Source: Hydrogenophaga sp. | Lineage (GTDB): Bacteria; Pseudomonadota; Gammaproteobacteria; Burkholderiales; Burkholderiaceae_C | Direction: 5' to 3' | Assembly: GCF_026125785.1 (NCBI RefSeq) | Contig: NZ_JAHCKL010000019.1 | Location: 1 to 64,000, forward strand | DNA length: 64,000 nucleotides | Shown: one piece after another, positions 40,438-49,091 of the stretch | Layout of the letters: every line of letters starts with the position of its first letter | Numbering within the stretch: position 1 is the stretch's first letter | Program-made: the position numbers and the translations under genes | Notes under the pieces: generated by a model | What the model saw: only the letters and a program-made list of their open reading frames with translations | Databases searched by the model: none | Told to the model about the DNA's origin: nothing

Positions 40438-42399
40438 TCAGGACAGCCAGCGGCTTTTGATCACGCGCCGACCGGTGTTACGGTTGCCAGAAACAGCGAG
40501 GCCACCGCGTTGGGTGGCCTCGTTGATCGATTCGGTAGGTGTTTCAAGGGCTGGCGGACTGGCCAGCCCCAGTTGTCGCTCCAATTCCCGCCAGTGACGT
40601 TCCTCGAAGCGATCCAGACCCGCCGCCGATGCAGCCGCGCGGGCGTAGACGTAGCAGTCGAGCGCCTCATTGCGCTCACGCATCTTTTGCCACTCACGCA
40701 CAGGGAAGCCGTTGCGGTCGCGGCGGGTGATCAGTTGTTCCGCGCAGAGTTGCTGGATGAACTCAGCGTCGATCTTGGGCAGATGGACGAACCCGGCCGG
40801 GAACACCGTGGTCAATCCGTCCTCGCCAACATCGGCGCTCTTGCGCAGGTTGTTGTAGAACTCGAGCTTGGCGATGCTGACCGCCACCGTGTACACCTTG
40901 ATGCCCCGGCGCAGCTTCTTGCCACCCTGCGAGACATCGATGGCGGTCGGCGTGCCGATCAAGGCTGCACCGCGAGGCACCCCCTTGACCGCCATCACAC
41001 GCGAATCGCGGCAGGCCCGCACAAAGGCGTAGGCCTCCTGCGTGGCAAACCCGGTATCCAAGGCAAAGCGCACCAGCGGCATCGCCGCGCCCGAGGCATG
41101 TGTCCATGTTTCGGCCAGCATTTCAGCGAGGCTCTTCCACACCGCGTCGCGGGCGGTGTCACCCATCAGCACGCGGTGCTCAACCAGCCAGGACTCCTTA
41201 CCGCGCCCAAAGGCCCAGACCGACGCCTCGATGCGATCTTTCTGCACGTCGGCCGCGCCGACCAAGAGCAGACCACCTTGCGGCACCGTACCGACGCGAT
41301 AGTCCTCGCGGCGTTCGACCAGTCGTTGCCAGTCCGGCGCTTCGCCTTCCTCGACCCAGGTTTCGCCTAGCTCGGTGTTCTTGAAGGTCTTGATGGCGGC
41401 GGCCGATCCCGACTCTTTACTGACGGCGGCTTCCCACGCAGCGGCGATCTCCCGCCACGAACGCCAGCCCACCGGGCTGTACAGCGACGACAGGTGGAAG
41501 CCTGCCGTCTTACCCGCGCCATCTGTGATCATCGCGCGCCACTCGCCGTGCTCCAGCATCCACGTCTTGTGGTGCTCGGCAATGGCGGTGTCACATGACT
41601 CGCAGATGTAGGCGGCGGTCTCCGGTTGCCCTTTGTCCCAACGCAGCTGCTCGAAACGCAGCCACTGACGGTGGGAGCAATGCGGACACGGCACAAAGTA
41701 GCGACGTTGGTCACTGGCCTCGTACTCGCGCTCGATAGCCGATGCCCCTGAGATCGTCGGCGTCGAGACGATAAAGATCTTGCGCCGCGCGAAGGTGCGT
41801 GTACGCGCCTCGGCCAGCGAGATTGCATCCCCTTCACCCTCGACGTCCAACGGATAACCGTCGACCTCGTCGAGGAACAGATACCGCACCGGCATCGAGC
41901 GCAGCCCGACCGCGCTGTTGGCCCCGGTCATCACCAGCACGCCACCCCGGAACTCCTTGGCCAGGATGGTGTTGCCGGCATCCCGGCTGCGCGCCGGTGC
42001 AATCAGTTCAGCCAGTGCGGACGACTCCTCGATCAGCGGATCGATCCGCTGCTTGGAGTTGCGCTTGGCCATCTCCACTGTCGGCCACACCGCCATCATT
42101 GGCCCGGGTGCGTGATGGATCACATAGCCGATCCAGTTCGATCCCATCTCGGTCGCGCCAAGCTGCGCCGCTTTCATGAACACAACACGTTCAACCGGCG
42201 AGGTCGGCGACAGGCAATCCATGATTGCTTTAAGGTACGGCGTGCGGCTGGTACGCCAGCGCCCGGGCTCGGCAGAGGCCTTGCTGGAGAGCATTCGGTG
42301 GCGATCCGACCATTCGGACACAGTGAGCAGCGGGTCGGGCGTCAGACCTTCGCGCCACGCGCGTTCAATCTCGGCAGCGCCTTCGTAGTCCATGTCCAT
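40438..42399 (-). CDS. terminase large subunit (gpA family)
   Basis: 653 aa from ATG 42399 (ATGA overlap with the small subunit; a TTG one codon upstream is unlikely). The ATPase part has VVFMKAAQLGATEMGSNWIG (adapted Walker A) and RYLFLDEVDGYPLD (Walker B). Two zinc-like CxxC pairs (CPHCSHRQWL, CESCDT) follow. The nuclease region has VRFALDTGFATQEAYAFVRA. It packages DNA; lambda-type gpA makes cos-type cuts. Confidence 0.92.
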   Translation of the reverse strand: MDMDYEGAAEIERAWREGLTPDPLLTVSEWSDRHRMLSSKASAEPGRWRTSRTPYLKAIMDCLSPTSPVERVVFMKAAQLGATEMGSNWIGYVIHHAPGPMMAVWPTVEMAKRNSKQRIDPLIEESSALAELIAPARSRDAGNTILAKEFRGGVLVMTGANSAVGLRSMPVRYLFLDEVDGYPLDVEGEGDAISLAEARTRTFARRKIFIVSTPTISGASAIEREYEASDQRRYFVPCPHCSHRQWLRFEQLRWDKGQPETAAYICESCDTAIAEHHKTWMLEHGEWRAMITDGAGKTAGFHLSSLYSPVGWRSWREIAAAWEAAVSKESGSAAAIKTFKNTELGETWVEEGEAPDWQRLVERREDYRVGTVPQGGLLLVGAADVQKDRIEASVWAFGRGKESWLVEHRVLMGDTARDAVWKSLAEMLAETWTHASGAAMPLVRFALDTGFATQEAYAFVRACRDSRVMAVKGVPRGAALIGTPTAIDVSQGGKKLRRGIKVYTVAVSIAKLEFYNNLRKSADVGEDGLTTVFPAGFVHLPKIDAEFIQQLCAEQLITRRDRNGFPVREWQKMRERNEALDCYVYARAAASAAGLDRFEERHWRELERQLGLASPPALETPTESINEATQRGGLAVSGNRNTGRRVIKSRWLS

Positions 42400-42947
42400 C
42401 AATCCACCCTCGGGCGCATCTCGCCCAGTTCCTGCAGGTGCTCACGCACCGCCGCCTCCAAGGCGATGTGCATCGTGTGGGGATCGACGCCGAGCTTGGC
42501 TGCCATCTGTGCCGAGATGCGTGCGGGCCAGTTGAGCCAGGCATCGCGTTCGGATCGCGCCAGCTTGAAGACATGGGCGATGGCCTGCGGCCGATCCACC
42601 AGCTCGCCCTTGAGTCGGGCCAGACGCACCTTGTTGGTTTGCGCCTTGACCACTTCGTTGACCGTCCGCGCTTGCAACAAGGACGTGCCACCTGCTGCGG
42701 ATGTTGCTAATGAGGCTGCTTGCCCGTCTCCTGTGGCCCCGCTGGATTCCTGGACGGCGACCTTGACCGCGCGGGTGGCCGTGCCATTGCGCGGTGCATC
42801 GGAATTGCGCGCCCACTCGCGGTCGACGCGCTCGGCATCAATCGTTCCGTCTGCCTCCGGCGTGATCCGCCCAGCAGCGATGGCCTTGCGCACCGCTGCA
42901 TCGGACACCCCTCGGTGGCGTGCGTAGGCACGAATCGAAATACCCAT
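42399..42947 (-). CDS. terminase small subunit (Nu1-like)
   Basis: 182 aa from ATG 42947 with GGGGAAAT upstream. An N-terminal winged helix (ISIRAYARHRGVSDAAVRKA, IAAGRITPEADGTIDAERVD) is followed by a disordered Ala/Thr linker and a helical coiled part that binds the large subunit (NEVVKAQTNKVRLARLKGEL). It recognises cos. Confidence 0.8.
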   Translation of the reverse strand: MGISIRAYARHRGVSDAAVRKAIAAGRITPEADGTIDAERVDREWARNSDAPRNGTATRAVKVAVQESSGATGDGQAASLATSAAGGTSLLQARTVNEVVKAQTNKVRLARLKGELVDRPQAIAHVFKLARSERDAWLNWPARISAQMAAKLGVDPHTMHIALEAAVREHLQELGEMRPRVD

Positions 42948-42999
42948 ATTTCCCCTTCGGGGCACCTTCAATCATTTGTTCGTCATTCCTGCGGATTGA

Positions 43000-43030
43000 G
43001 CTTGGCTTCCATCTGGAACAGCGCGTTCAT
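43000..43030 (+). repeat. 31-bp leader element, copy 1
   Basis: GCTTGGCTTC - 9 nt - CAGCGCGTTCAT. The ATG of the following gene lies 34 bases after the element. This copy has no upstream complementary arm, unlike copies 2 and 4. Confidence 0.8.
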
Positions 43031-43064
43031 ACGTTCGTCATCAACACCATGAAAGGACACGGAC

Positions 43065-43262
43065 ATGAGCAAGCTCGAACAACTCCTGACCCAGATCGCG
43101 CAAAACAAGCTAGGCATCGAAACCCTGGAAACCCGCCGCTCGGACAGCCTCGATTTCCACGATGTAGCGGTCTGGTGCCTACGCGATGCGCTTGAAGCCG
43201 CCTTCAACGCGGGTCTTGAGCAGGGGCGCAATGCCAACCCGTCAGACAAGGCCAACACCTGA
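43065..43262 (+). CDS. small hypothetical phage protein
   Basis: 65 aa, acidic and helical (MSKLEQLLTQIAQNKLGIET, WCLRDALEAAFNAGLEQGRN). AAAGGACACGGAC precedes the ATG. The gene is on the plus strand, divergent from the terminase genes, and is the first of five small plus-strand genes. Function unknown. Confidence 0.65.
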   Translation: MSKLEQLLTQIAQNKLGIETLETRRSDSLDFHDVAVWCLRDALEAAFNAGLEQGRNANPSDKANT

Positions 43263-43291
43263 TTGCGAAGCGAAGAAGCCAAGCAGAAAGC

Positions 43292-43322
43292 GCTTGGCTT
43301 CACTTGAGAACAGCGCGTTCAT
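43292..43322 (+). repeat. 31-bp leader element, copy 2
   Basis: GCTTGGCTTC (43292-43301), 9 nt, CAGCGCGTTCAT (43311-43322). The left arm GAAGCCAAGC at 43275-43284 pairs perfectly with GCTTGGCTTC, so copy 2 begins with a hairpin. The next ATG lies 34 bases downstream, exactly as for copy 1. Confidence 0.8.
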
Positions 43323-43356
43323 CACATCACCGTCCACCACATCGAAGGAGCAAAAC

Positions 43357-43920
43357 ATGACCACCACCCAGCTGACCCCTGCCCAGCACGCGATCCTGGC
43401 CCACGCGGTTGAACACACCAGCGGCAAGATCGACTGGTTCCCCGACAACATCAAAGGCGGCGCACGCAAGAAGGTGCTCGACGGACTTTTCAACCGCGCA
43501 CTGATCACCACCGACAGCACCGACTGGTTTGTCGCTGCGGAGGGCTATGACGCCCTGGGCATTCCGCGTCCCGACGTGAATAGAAAGGACAGCGGTCAGT
43601 TCGAAGCCAATCTCGACCAGATCATTGCCAACGCTGAAGGCGCGCCTGCGGCCGCGAGCGATCCCGAACTGGAAGCCGCCGTAACCGCCGCCGAAGCCAC
43701 GTGGGTCAAGCCACGCACACGCGAGAACAGCAAGCAAGCCGAAGTGATCCGGATGCTGCAACGCCCTGAGGGCGCAACCATCGGCCAGATCTGCACCGCC
43801 ACCGGTTGGCAGGCGCACACGGTGCGCGGCACCTTCGCCGGAGCCTTCAAGAAAAAGCTCGGCCTGACCATCGTCTCGGACAAGCCGCAGGGTGGCGAGC
43901 GGATCTACCGCATCGCCTGA
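43357..43920 (+). CDS. DUF3489-family DNA-binding-like protein
   Basis: 187 aa from ATG 43357 with GAAGGAG upstream. It has two parts: an N-terminal helical part (LTPAQHAILAHAVEHTSGKI) and the C-terminal DUF3489 winged helix (ENSKQAEVIRMLQRPEGATI, GQICTATGWQAHTVRGTFAG, AFKKKLGLTIVSDKPQGGER). The domain is common in mobile elements and proteobacterial accessory loci; it likely binds DNA. Function unknown. Confidence 0.78.
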   Translation: MTTTQLTPAQHAILAHAVEHTSGKIDWFPDNIKGGARKKVLDGLFNRALITTDSTDWFVAAEGYDALGIPRPDVNRKDSGQFEANLDQIIANAEGAPAAASDPELEAAVTAAEATWVKPRTRENSKQAEVIRMLQRPEGATIGQICTATGWQAHTVRGTFAGAFKKKLGLTIVSDKPQGGERIYRIA

Positions 43921-43977
43921 AAGCGAGCACAGCGAGTTTCGGCGATGCCAAAAAGATGGCGAGAGGAGCCATGAATA

Positions 43978-44008
43978 GCTTGGCTTCTCTCCCCACCAGC
44001 GCGTTCAT
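43978..44008 (+). repeat. 31-bp leader element, copy 3
   Basis: GCTTGGCTTC (43978-43987), 9 nt, CAGCGCGTTCAT (43997-44008). A weaker upstream arm (GGAGCCA) can pair with TGGCTTC. The next ATG lies 41 bases downstream. It shares ACAGGTGTCG immediately after the element with copy 4. Confidence 0.8.
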
Positions 44009-44049
44009 ACAGGTGTCGTGATTGACGACGCCATACCAGGAAAACCGCC

Positions 44050-44409
44050 ATGAGCACCATGACCATCACCATCGAACGCACCCCACGCACCCTGCAGTTC
44101 GCAGGCCAAAGCCTCCAGGTCGAAGAGTTGAGTATCCGCCTGCCGTTTGCACGCAAATCTGCCGACCTCGGCGAACTGGGCGGTCGCGACCAGCACAAGA
44201 TCTACGTCACTGAGACCAAGGAGCTCACCCCTGCCGAATTCGACGCCTTTGGGCGCAGCCTGCTGGTGTCACGCGACTGGCTGCGTGGCAAGGGTGGCGG
44301 CACTGGTGACGGCTGCCTCTGCGTCGAGGTCACTGCTCCCGGACGCCCTTACCTCTACGTCAATCCCGAGGGCGGTGATTACGCCCGCTACGTAGCCCGT
44401 CTCGGGTGA
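44050..44409 (+). CDS. hypothetical phage protein
   Basis: 119 aa. A beta-rich N-terminal part (MTITIERTPRTLQFAGQSLQ) and a C-terminal part with GRPYLYVNPEGGDYARYVAR; no motif. It is preceded by repeat copy 3 and by CAGGAAAACCGCC as a weak ribosome site. Unknown function. Confidence 0.65.
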   Translation: MSTMTITIERTPRTLQFAGQSLQVEELSIRLPFARKSADLGELGGRDQHKIYVTETKELTPAEFDAFGRSLLVSRDWLRGKGGGTGDGCLCVEVTAPGRPYLYVNPEGGDYARYVARLG

Positions 44410-44440
44410 TCGAAATTGATCGAGAAAGAAGCCAGGAACA

Positions 44441-44471
44441 GCTTGGCTTCTCAATCGAACAGCGCGTTACT
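44441..44471 (+). repeat. 31-bp leader element, copy 4
   Basis: GCTTGGCTTC (44441-44450), 9 nt, CAGCGCGTTACT (44460-44471), the most diverged at its 3' end. GAAGCCAGG at 44429-44437 pairs with CTTGGCTTC with one wobble pair. The next ATG lies 35 bases downstream. Confidence 0.75.
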
Positions 44472-44506
44472 ACAGGTGTCGCAACGATCAACCCGGAGAA
44501 GACACC

Positions 44507-44869
44507 ATGACCACCAACCAGATACCCGCCACCCAAAACGAAGCCTGGGGTTTTTGGGGCACGATGAACGAACAGGCCGCAGCAGCCTGGCCCTTGGCGA
44601 TGATCGCCATCTCGGACGCCACCGGCCAGCCACTCGAATCTGTGCGGACCTTCCTCGACAGCCGCCACGGACGCCACTTTGCCGACGACGTCCAGAACGG
44701 TTTGCACCAAGGCCAATCCTTGCAGGATGCGATCAACGCCGCCACCCAACGTTGGATGGGCTGGACGATTGGCCGCCAGACCAGCAAGCAGTACGGCATC
44801 CCGCGCGGCCTGCCTTACCTGACAGGCTTTGTGATCCACAGCGAAATCTGCGAAGAGATGGCTGCCTAA
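44507..44869 (+). CDS. hypothetical phage protein
   Basis: 120 aa with CCCGGAGAAG upstream. Sequence (AWGFWGTMNEQAAAAWPLAM, VRTFLDSRHGRHFADDVQNG, WMGWTIGRQTSKQYGIPRGL) indicates a small globular helical protein with several aromatic residues. It is coupled to the following gene by TAATG. Unknown function. Confidence 0.65.
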   Translation: MTTNQIPATQNEAWGFWGTMNEQAAAAWPLAMIAISDATGQPLESVRTFLDSRHGRHFADDVQNGLHQGQSLQDAINAATQRWMGWTIGRQTSKQYGIPRGLPYLTGFVIHSEICEEMAA

Positions 44870-45108
44870 TGACAACGCCCGCCACCGAACGGGAGCAGGC
44901 GCTGCGTTGGCTGATTGCCAACCGGCGTCCAGACGTCTCCATCGAGCAGGCTGTGCGCGTCATGTGCATGGCACTGCCGCGCGATCTCACTACCCTGCAA
45001 ATCCTGCGGCGCATCGCCGAGGAAGAAGAGGCCAAGCAGCCTGGCCAGCCATTCAACTGGCGCACACTTCCTGGTCTGCTGCCTCGCGGATGGCCGTCTG
45101 GCCGGTGA
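44869..45108 (+). CDS. hypothetical phage protein overlapping the methylase tail
   Basis: 79 aa from ATG 44869 (TAATG overlap). Helical (TEREQALRWLIANRRPDVSI, EQAVRVMCMALPRDLTTLQI), no motif. Its last 56 bases overlap antisense with the 3' end of the convergent DNA methyltransferase gene. Lacks a repeat element of its own. Confidence 0.55.
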   Translation: MTTPATEREQALRWLIANRRPDVSIEQAVRVMCMALPRDLTTLQILRRIAEEEEAKQPGQPFNWRTLPGLLPRGWPSGR

Positions 45109-46288
45109 AGTCCTCCCACCGGCGCACGATCACATCCACGTACTTCGGATCGAGTTCGATCAGTCGCGCGACGCGACCTGATTTTTCGGCCGCAATCAAC
45201 GTTGTGCCAGAACCACCGAACGGATCGAGCACCACGTTACCCGGGCGGCTCGAATTGCGGATGGCTCGCTCAACCAGCTCCACCGGCTTCATCGTCGGAT
45301 GCAGATCGTTCTTCTGCGGCTTCTTGATAGCCCACACATCGCCCTGATCGCGGTCACCACACCAGTGGCGTTGCGCACCCTCGGGCCATCCGTACAAGAT
45401 CGGTTCGTACTGGCGCTGGTAATCGGCACGGCCCAGCGTGAAGGTGTTCTTGGCCCAGATGATGAACGTCGACCACTTACCACCGGCGGCGCGAAAGGCG
45501 GCCTGCAGCACATCCAGCTCGCTGGATGACATCGCCACATAGATGCCGCCCCGGCAGTTCGCCACGGTGGGCGTCAATGCTGCCAACAGGAAGTCGTAGA
45601 AGCCATCGCCCAAGTTGTCGTTGAGGATCGCGCGATCCTTGCCGCGCATCTTGTCCTTGGCGCTGTTGGCGTAGTTCACGTTGTACGGCGGGTCGGTGAA
45701 GACCATGTCTGCCACGTCGCCTTGCATCAGCCGGGCATAGCTCTCTGCCACAGTCGAGTCGCCGCACAGCAGGCGGTGCTGGCCCATGATCCAGACATCG
45801 CCCGGGCGCGATATTGGAATTTCGCCAACCTCCGGTACCGCATCCTCATCGGTCTGTCCCTTATTGTCCGGCTCGTCGCCCGCGATCAGTTCGGCCAGCG
45901 CGTCGGCGTCGAAGCCGGTGATGTCCAGATCGAAACCTTCGAGTTGCAAGGCTTCCAGTTCGATCCGGAGCATCGCATCGTCCCAGCCCGCGTTCTCCGC
46001 GATGCGGTTGTCTGCGATGACCAAGGCGCGGCGCTGGGTCGGGCTCAGGTGATCCAGTACGACCACGGGCACGATCTCAAGCCCAAGCTTCTGCGCAGCG
46101 GCCAAGCGTCCATGCCCAGCGACGATGATGCCGTCACTGCCTGCAAGGATCGGATTGGTGAAGCCAAACTCGGCAATCGATGCGGCGATCTGCGCCACCT
46201 GATCATCCGAGTGCGTCCGCGCATTGCGGGCATAGGGCAGCAGTTTGGCTGTCGGCCACTGCTCGATCTTGTCGGCCAGCCAGTTCAT
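45053..46288 (-). CDS. ParB-domain DNA methyltransferase (DPPY type)
   Basis: 411 aa. The N-terminal 100 residues are a ParB-like domain (ILAGSDGIIVAGHGRLAAAQ with KLGLEIVPVVVLDHLSPTQR). The methylase part has ADMVFTDPPYNVNYAN (motif IV) before NVVLDPFGGSGTTLIAAEKS (motif I), the beta-type order; NPPY/DPPY suggests N6-adenine methylation. It is coupled to a paralogue by a four-base overlap. It may protect phage DNA from host restriction. Confidence 0.88.
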   Translation of the reverse strand: MNWLADKIEQWPTAKLLPYARNARTHSDDQVAQIAASIAEFGFTNPILAGSDGIIVAGHGRLAAAQKLGLEIVPVVVLDHLSPTQRRALVIADNRIAENAGWDDAMLRIELEALQLEGFDLDITGFDADALAELIAGDEPDNKGQTDEDAVPEVGEIPISRPGDVWIMGQHRLLCGDSTVAESYARLMQGDVADMVFTDPPYNVNYANSAKDKMRGKDRAILNDNLGDGFYDFLLAALTPTVANCRGGIYVAMSSSELDVLQAAFRAAGGKWSTFIIWAKNTFTLGRADYQRQYEPILYGWPEGAQRHWCGDRDQGDVWAIKKPQKNDLHPTMKPVELVERAIRNSSRPGNVVLDPFGGSGTTLIAAEKSGRVARLIELDPKYVDVIVRRWEDFTGQTAIREAADQEVCAS

Positions 46289-47697
46289 GCCGCCACCTCC
46301 ATTTCGCGTTCAGTGGCGATCTCCTCGAAAGATTGGCCGGTGGCGATGAGCGTGACCGGCACGCCGGGGTGGTTTTGCTGAAAGCGCTTGATGGCCACGT
46401 CCACGTACTCCGGCGCAATCTCGACGCTGCGACAAATGCGGCCAGTGCGCTGCGCGGCCAGCATCGTCGTGCCACTGCCGCCGAACGGCTCGAACACGAT
46501 GTCTCCGGCGTCGGTGTAGGACTCGATGGCGAACTCCGGCAACGCCACCGGGAAGACGGCGGGGTGATCAATGTCCTGACCGATCTTGCCCTTGTGGCGC
46601 ATCACGCGAATCACCGAGTCGGGGATTCGGGTGTCCTGCGTCGGCTGACCCTTGTGCGTCCAGTCGCCGACCTCGCCATCCTTACCGCGCATCGCCGTGG
46701 ACGACCCGTCAGCGCGCAGGTGCGATTCCTGGCCTGCGTGCTTGCAAGGAACAATCTTGTTGGGTTTGCGGGTGCTGCGATTGAAGTGGAAAACAAACTC
46801 GAAGCTGGGAGCCAATCGGCCCTGCCAGTCGCCGGGCATGCCTGGCCCCTGATCCCAGACGTACCACGCGAAGCGCCGCCACCCTAGCTGACGCATCCAG
46901 GACAGCCAGCCGTCCCAATAGGGGATGACTTCGTTGTCGCGGTGGATCAGCCCAAGATTGACCAGCACCTGTCCGTCGTCCGCCATCGGCAGATGTGCGA
47001 ACACACCGCGCATCAGGACATCCCAATCGGCAATGCCGCCGGAGGTGTAGTCGCGCTGGTTGCCATACGGCGGCGAGGTGAAGCAAAGCTGCGCGGTGTC
47101 ACCCTGCATCAGCGTGGCGACCACGGCTGGGTCGGTGGCGTCGCCACAGATCAACCGGTGCGAGCCGATGGCCCAGACATCTCCCTCGCGCGACACCGCC
47201 ACCACTGGCGTGTCAGGTACGTTATCGGTCGTATCGGGTTCATCGGCGTCTACACCATCCTGCGCCGCAGGTTCTGCTTCGGTGGGCGTGGCATCTGCCA
47301 GCAGCGCATCGATCTCGATGTTTTCGAAGCCGGTCAGCGCCAGTTCGAAACCCGCTTCGGAAAGCTCCGCCAGTTCGAGCGCCAACATCTCCTCATCCCA
47401 GCCAGCGTCAAGCGCCAGCCGGTTGTCGGCGATGACCAAGGCGCGCTTTTGCGCGGTGGTGAGATGGGCCAGTTCGATCACCGGCACCTGATCCAGCCCC
47501 AGCTTGCGTGCAGCAGCCAAACGACCGTGGCCCGCGATGATGCCGTTGTCGCCATCAACCAGGACCGGGTTCGTCCAGCCATATTCGACGATGCTGGCGG
47601 CGATCTTGGTGATCTGCGCATCGGAATGTGTGCGCGGATTGCGGGCGTAGGGAATCAGCGCCTCGACCTTGCGGTACTCGACGTTGAGCGTATTCAA
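46285..47697 (-). CDS. ParB-domain DNA methyltransferase (SPPY type)
   Basis: 470 aa, same architecture as its neighbour: ParB-like domain with VDGDNGIIAGHGRLAAARKL, an acidic linker, then AQLCFTSPPYGNQRDYTSGG (motif IV) and DIVFEPFGGSGTTMLAAQRT (motif I). SPPY occurs in N4-cytosine methylases, so the two tandem enzymes may differ in target base. Catalytic type is inferred from the tetrapeptide. Confidence 0.87.
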   Translation of the reverse strand: MNTLNVEYRKVEALIPYARNPRTHSDAQITKIAASIVEYGWTNPVLVDGDNGIIAGHGRLAAARKLGLDQVPVIELAHLTTAQKRALVIADNRLALDAGWDEEMLALELAELSEAGFELALTGFENIEIDALLADATPTEAEPAAQDGVDADEPDTTDNVPDTPVVAVSREGDVWAIGSHRLICGDATDPAVVATLMQGDTAQLCFTSPPYGNQRDYTSGGIADWDVLMRGVFAHLPMADDGQVLVNLGLIHRDNEVIPYWDGWLSWMRQLGWRRFAWYVWDQGPGMPGDWQGRLAPSFEFVFHFNRSTRKPNKIVPCKHAGQESHLRADGSSTAMRGKDGEVGDWTHKGQPTQDTRIPDSVIRVMRHKGKIGQDIDHPAVFPVALPEFAIESYTDAGDIVFEPFGGSGTTMLAAQRTGRICRSVEIAPEYVDVAIKRFQQNHPGVPVTLIATGQSFEEIATEREMEVAA

Positions 47698-47717
47698 AGA
47701 GGGTGTCCTGAAAATAG

Positions 47718-47750
47718 AAAACCCGCCGACGACAACCGTGGGCGGGTTTT
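47718..47750 (-). terminator. hairpin upstream of the methyltransferase genes
   Basis: AAAACCCGCC (47718-47727) pairs with GGCGGGTTTT (47741-47750). On the minus strand it is followed by CTATTTTC. It separates the methyltransferase pair from the early genes. Confidence 0.55.
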
Positions 47751-47769
47751 GGGGTTGGTGTGAACTGAC

Positions 47770-47809
47770 GGGTGCGAACTGCGAACCGTGCGAACCTTGG
47801 TTCGCACCC
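47770..47809. promoter_or_regulatory. cluster of GCGAAC(C) repeats, probable operator
   Basis: GGGTGCGAAC (47770-47779) and GTTCGCACCC (47800-47809) form an inverted repeat; in between GCGAACC occurs at 47781-47787 and 47790-47796. The same core GCGAACC occurs three times at 56289-56341. Region 47698-48024 has no gene; beyond these elements nothing else was seen. Confidence 0.5.
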
Positions 47810-48024
47810 TGACGCTAAAAAAGCGCCGCGCTGTCGCCCCCCGCATTGGCTTTTGGCCGGGAAGGACCCGTTGATTTCTGGTCTGCTTCCTCTGCCGTCA
47901 CCTCTGTCCAGACGATAGATGAATACTACGCAAGATCAGGTCGTTTTGTTGCAGGGGTAAAAACCGCTGATTGCCGCGTGATGGCGCACATCCCCGACCA
48001 TACGCGCCAAATCACGCCAAAACC

Positions 48025-48411
48025 CTACGCGACCACCACACCATTGAGTTGATCTGCGACCGTCTGCAATGCCCGCTGCCAATGCCGCCATGCCGTCGTG
48101 CGGTCGCAGGCAAAGCGGATCGTGATATCCCGCCAGCCATAGCGCTTCGCGCGCATCCATACGAGATGACGTTGCTCGATGGTGAGCCACTGCACCCAGC
48201 GCATAACCTCCAGCATTCGTTCAATTGCCTCTGGACTCGGCGGAAAGGATCGGTACACCCTCTCGTCCGCTGCAAAGGTCTCCCATTCGCTTCGGACAAT
48301 GGCGGGCCAGCAGTTGAAGTAACCCTGCACTCGAACAGGAGGCAACCGTCGACTGGTGCTTGCGGCCTCTTCAAACCGAGCAGCAACGTCCTCGATAGTC
48401 CACTTAGTCAT
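48025..48411 (-). CDS. DUF6362-like phage protein
   Basis: 128 aa from ATG 48411. MTKWTIEDVAARFEEAASTS and WLTIEQRHLVWMRAKRYGWR, then ITIRFACDRTTAWRHWQRAL, the latter an HTH-like helix pair. The family is seen in phage early regions. It may be a transcription or replication regulator. It overlaps the next gene by eight bases. Confidence 0.65.
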   Translation of the reverse strand: MTKWTIEDVAARFEEAASTSRRLPPVRVQGYFNCWPAIVRSEWETFAADERVYRSFPPSPEAIERMLEVMRWVQWLTIEQRHLVWMRAKRYGWRDITIRFACDRTTAWRHWQRALQTVADQLNGVVVA

Positions 48412-48607
48412 TGCGTCGCCCTCCGTAGAGCCGGTCACCGATGCGTCGCACGATCTCGCGCTCGATGAAGTCCAGACGTTCGTCGGATGCGTTGACCACC
48501 AGGATGTGTTGGTCACGCCAGCCACGTTCCTTGATCGCATCCAGATCCGTGGCCTGAGGTTGCAGACGACCGAGGGGGCAGCGGTATTGGGGTGTCGGCA
48601 CCTTCAT
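48404..48607 (-). CDS. small hypothetical phage protein
   Basis: 67 aa from ATG 48607. MKVPTPQYRCPLGRLQPQAT and DLDAIKERGWRDQHILVVNA, ERLDFIEREIVRRIGDRLYG. Helical C-terminus with basic end. It is coupled to its neighbours by overlaps. Function unknown. Confidence 0.6.
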   Translation of the reverse strand: MKVPTPQYRCPLGRLQPQATDLDAIKERGWRDQHILVVNASDERLDFIEREIVRRIGDRLYGGRRND

Positions 48608-48608
48608 G

Positions 48609-49073
48609 TCACACCTCCTGCGTCTCGACAGCCCAGTGCAGCAAGGCCAGGGCGTCGGCTTCGTTGTCGTCGACTGGGGTGTGACCACGCAGGCGGACGG
48701 ACGCGATCATGTCGTCCTTGCCCGCGTTGCCCTTGCCGGTCGTGTGCTTCTTGATCGTGCCGACCGGAACACCCTGGTAAGGGATGTTGTGATGCTCACA
48801 CCACGCGGTCAGGTGTCCCATGAAGCCACCGTAGGCGTGCGCCGCATCAACGCCAGCGTGCCGTCGAACCTCCTCGAAGAACACCGCGTTGATGTGGTTG
48901 CTGGCCGAGAGCAATTCGTTGAGCCAGCGTTTGAAACGAAGGAAACGCATGCCGCCCCCTTCAAATCGCTGCGGCTTGAAGTGCTCCGTGCCGCTGGTGA
49001 TAGTGCCGTCCAGGTGCAGCAAAGCCCACCCGGTGTGTGTGCCCAGATCAAGGGCCAAGATTGTCGTGTTCAT
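48609..49073 (-). CDS. RuvC-like Holliday junction resolvase
   Basis: 154 aa. LALDLGTHTGWALL (first acidic residue), AVFFEEVRRHAGVDAAHAYG (second) and DDNEADALALLHWA (final Asp pair) mark the RNase H/RuvC fold. VGTIKKHTTGKGNAGKDDM fits. It resolves branched phage DNA before packaging. It is separated from the primase by the long inverted repeat. Confidence 0.82.
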   Translation of the reverse strand: MNTTILALDLGTHTGWALLHLDGTITSGTEHFKPQRFEGGGMRFLRFKRWLNELLSASNHINAVFFEEVRRHAGVDAAHAYGGFMGHLTAWCEHHNIPYQGVPVGTIKKHTTGKGNAGKDDMIASVRLRGHTPVDDNEADALALLHWAVETQEV

Positions 49074-49091
49074 CGTCGTGCTCCAGTTCGG

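Noticed and set aside
43000-44471. CRISPR array from the repeated 31-bp elements
   Set aside because: Copies are hundreds of bases apart, with genes between them rather than uniform spacers.
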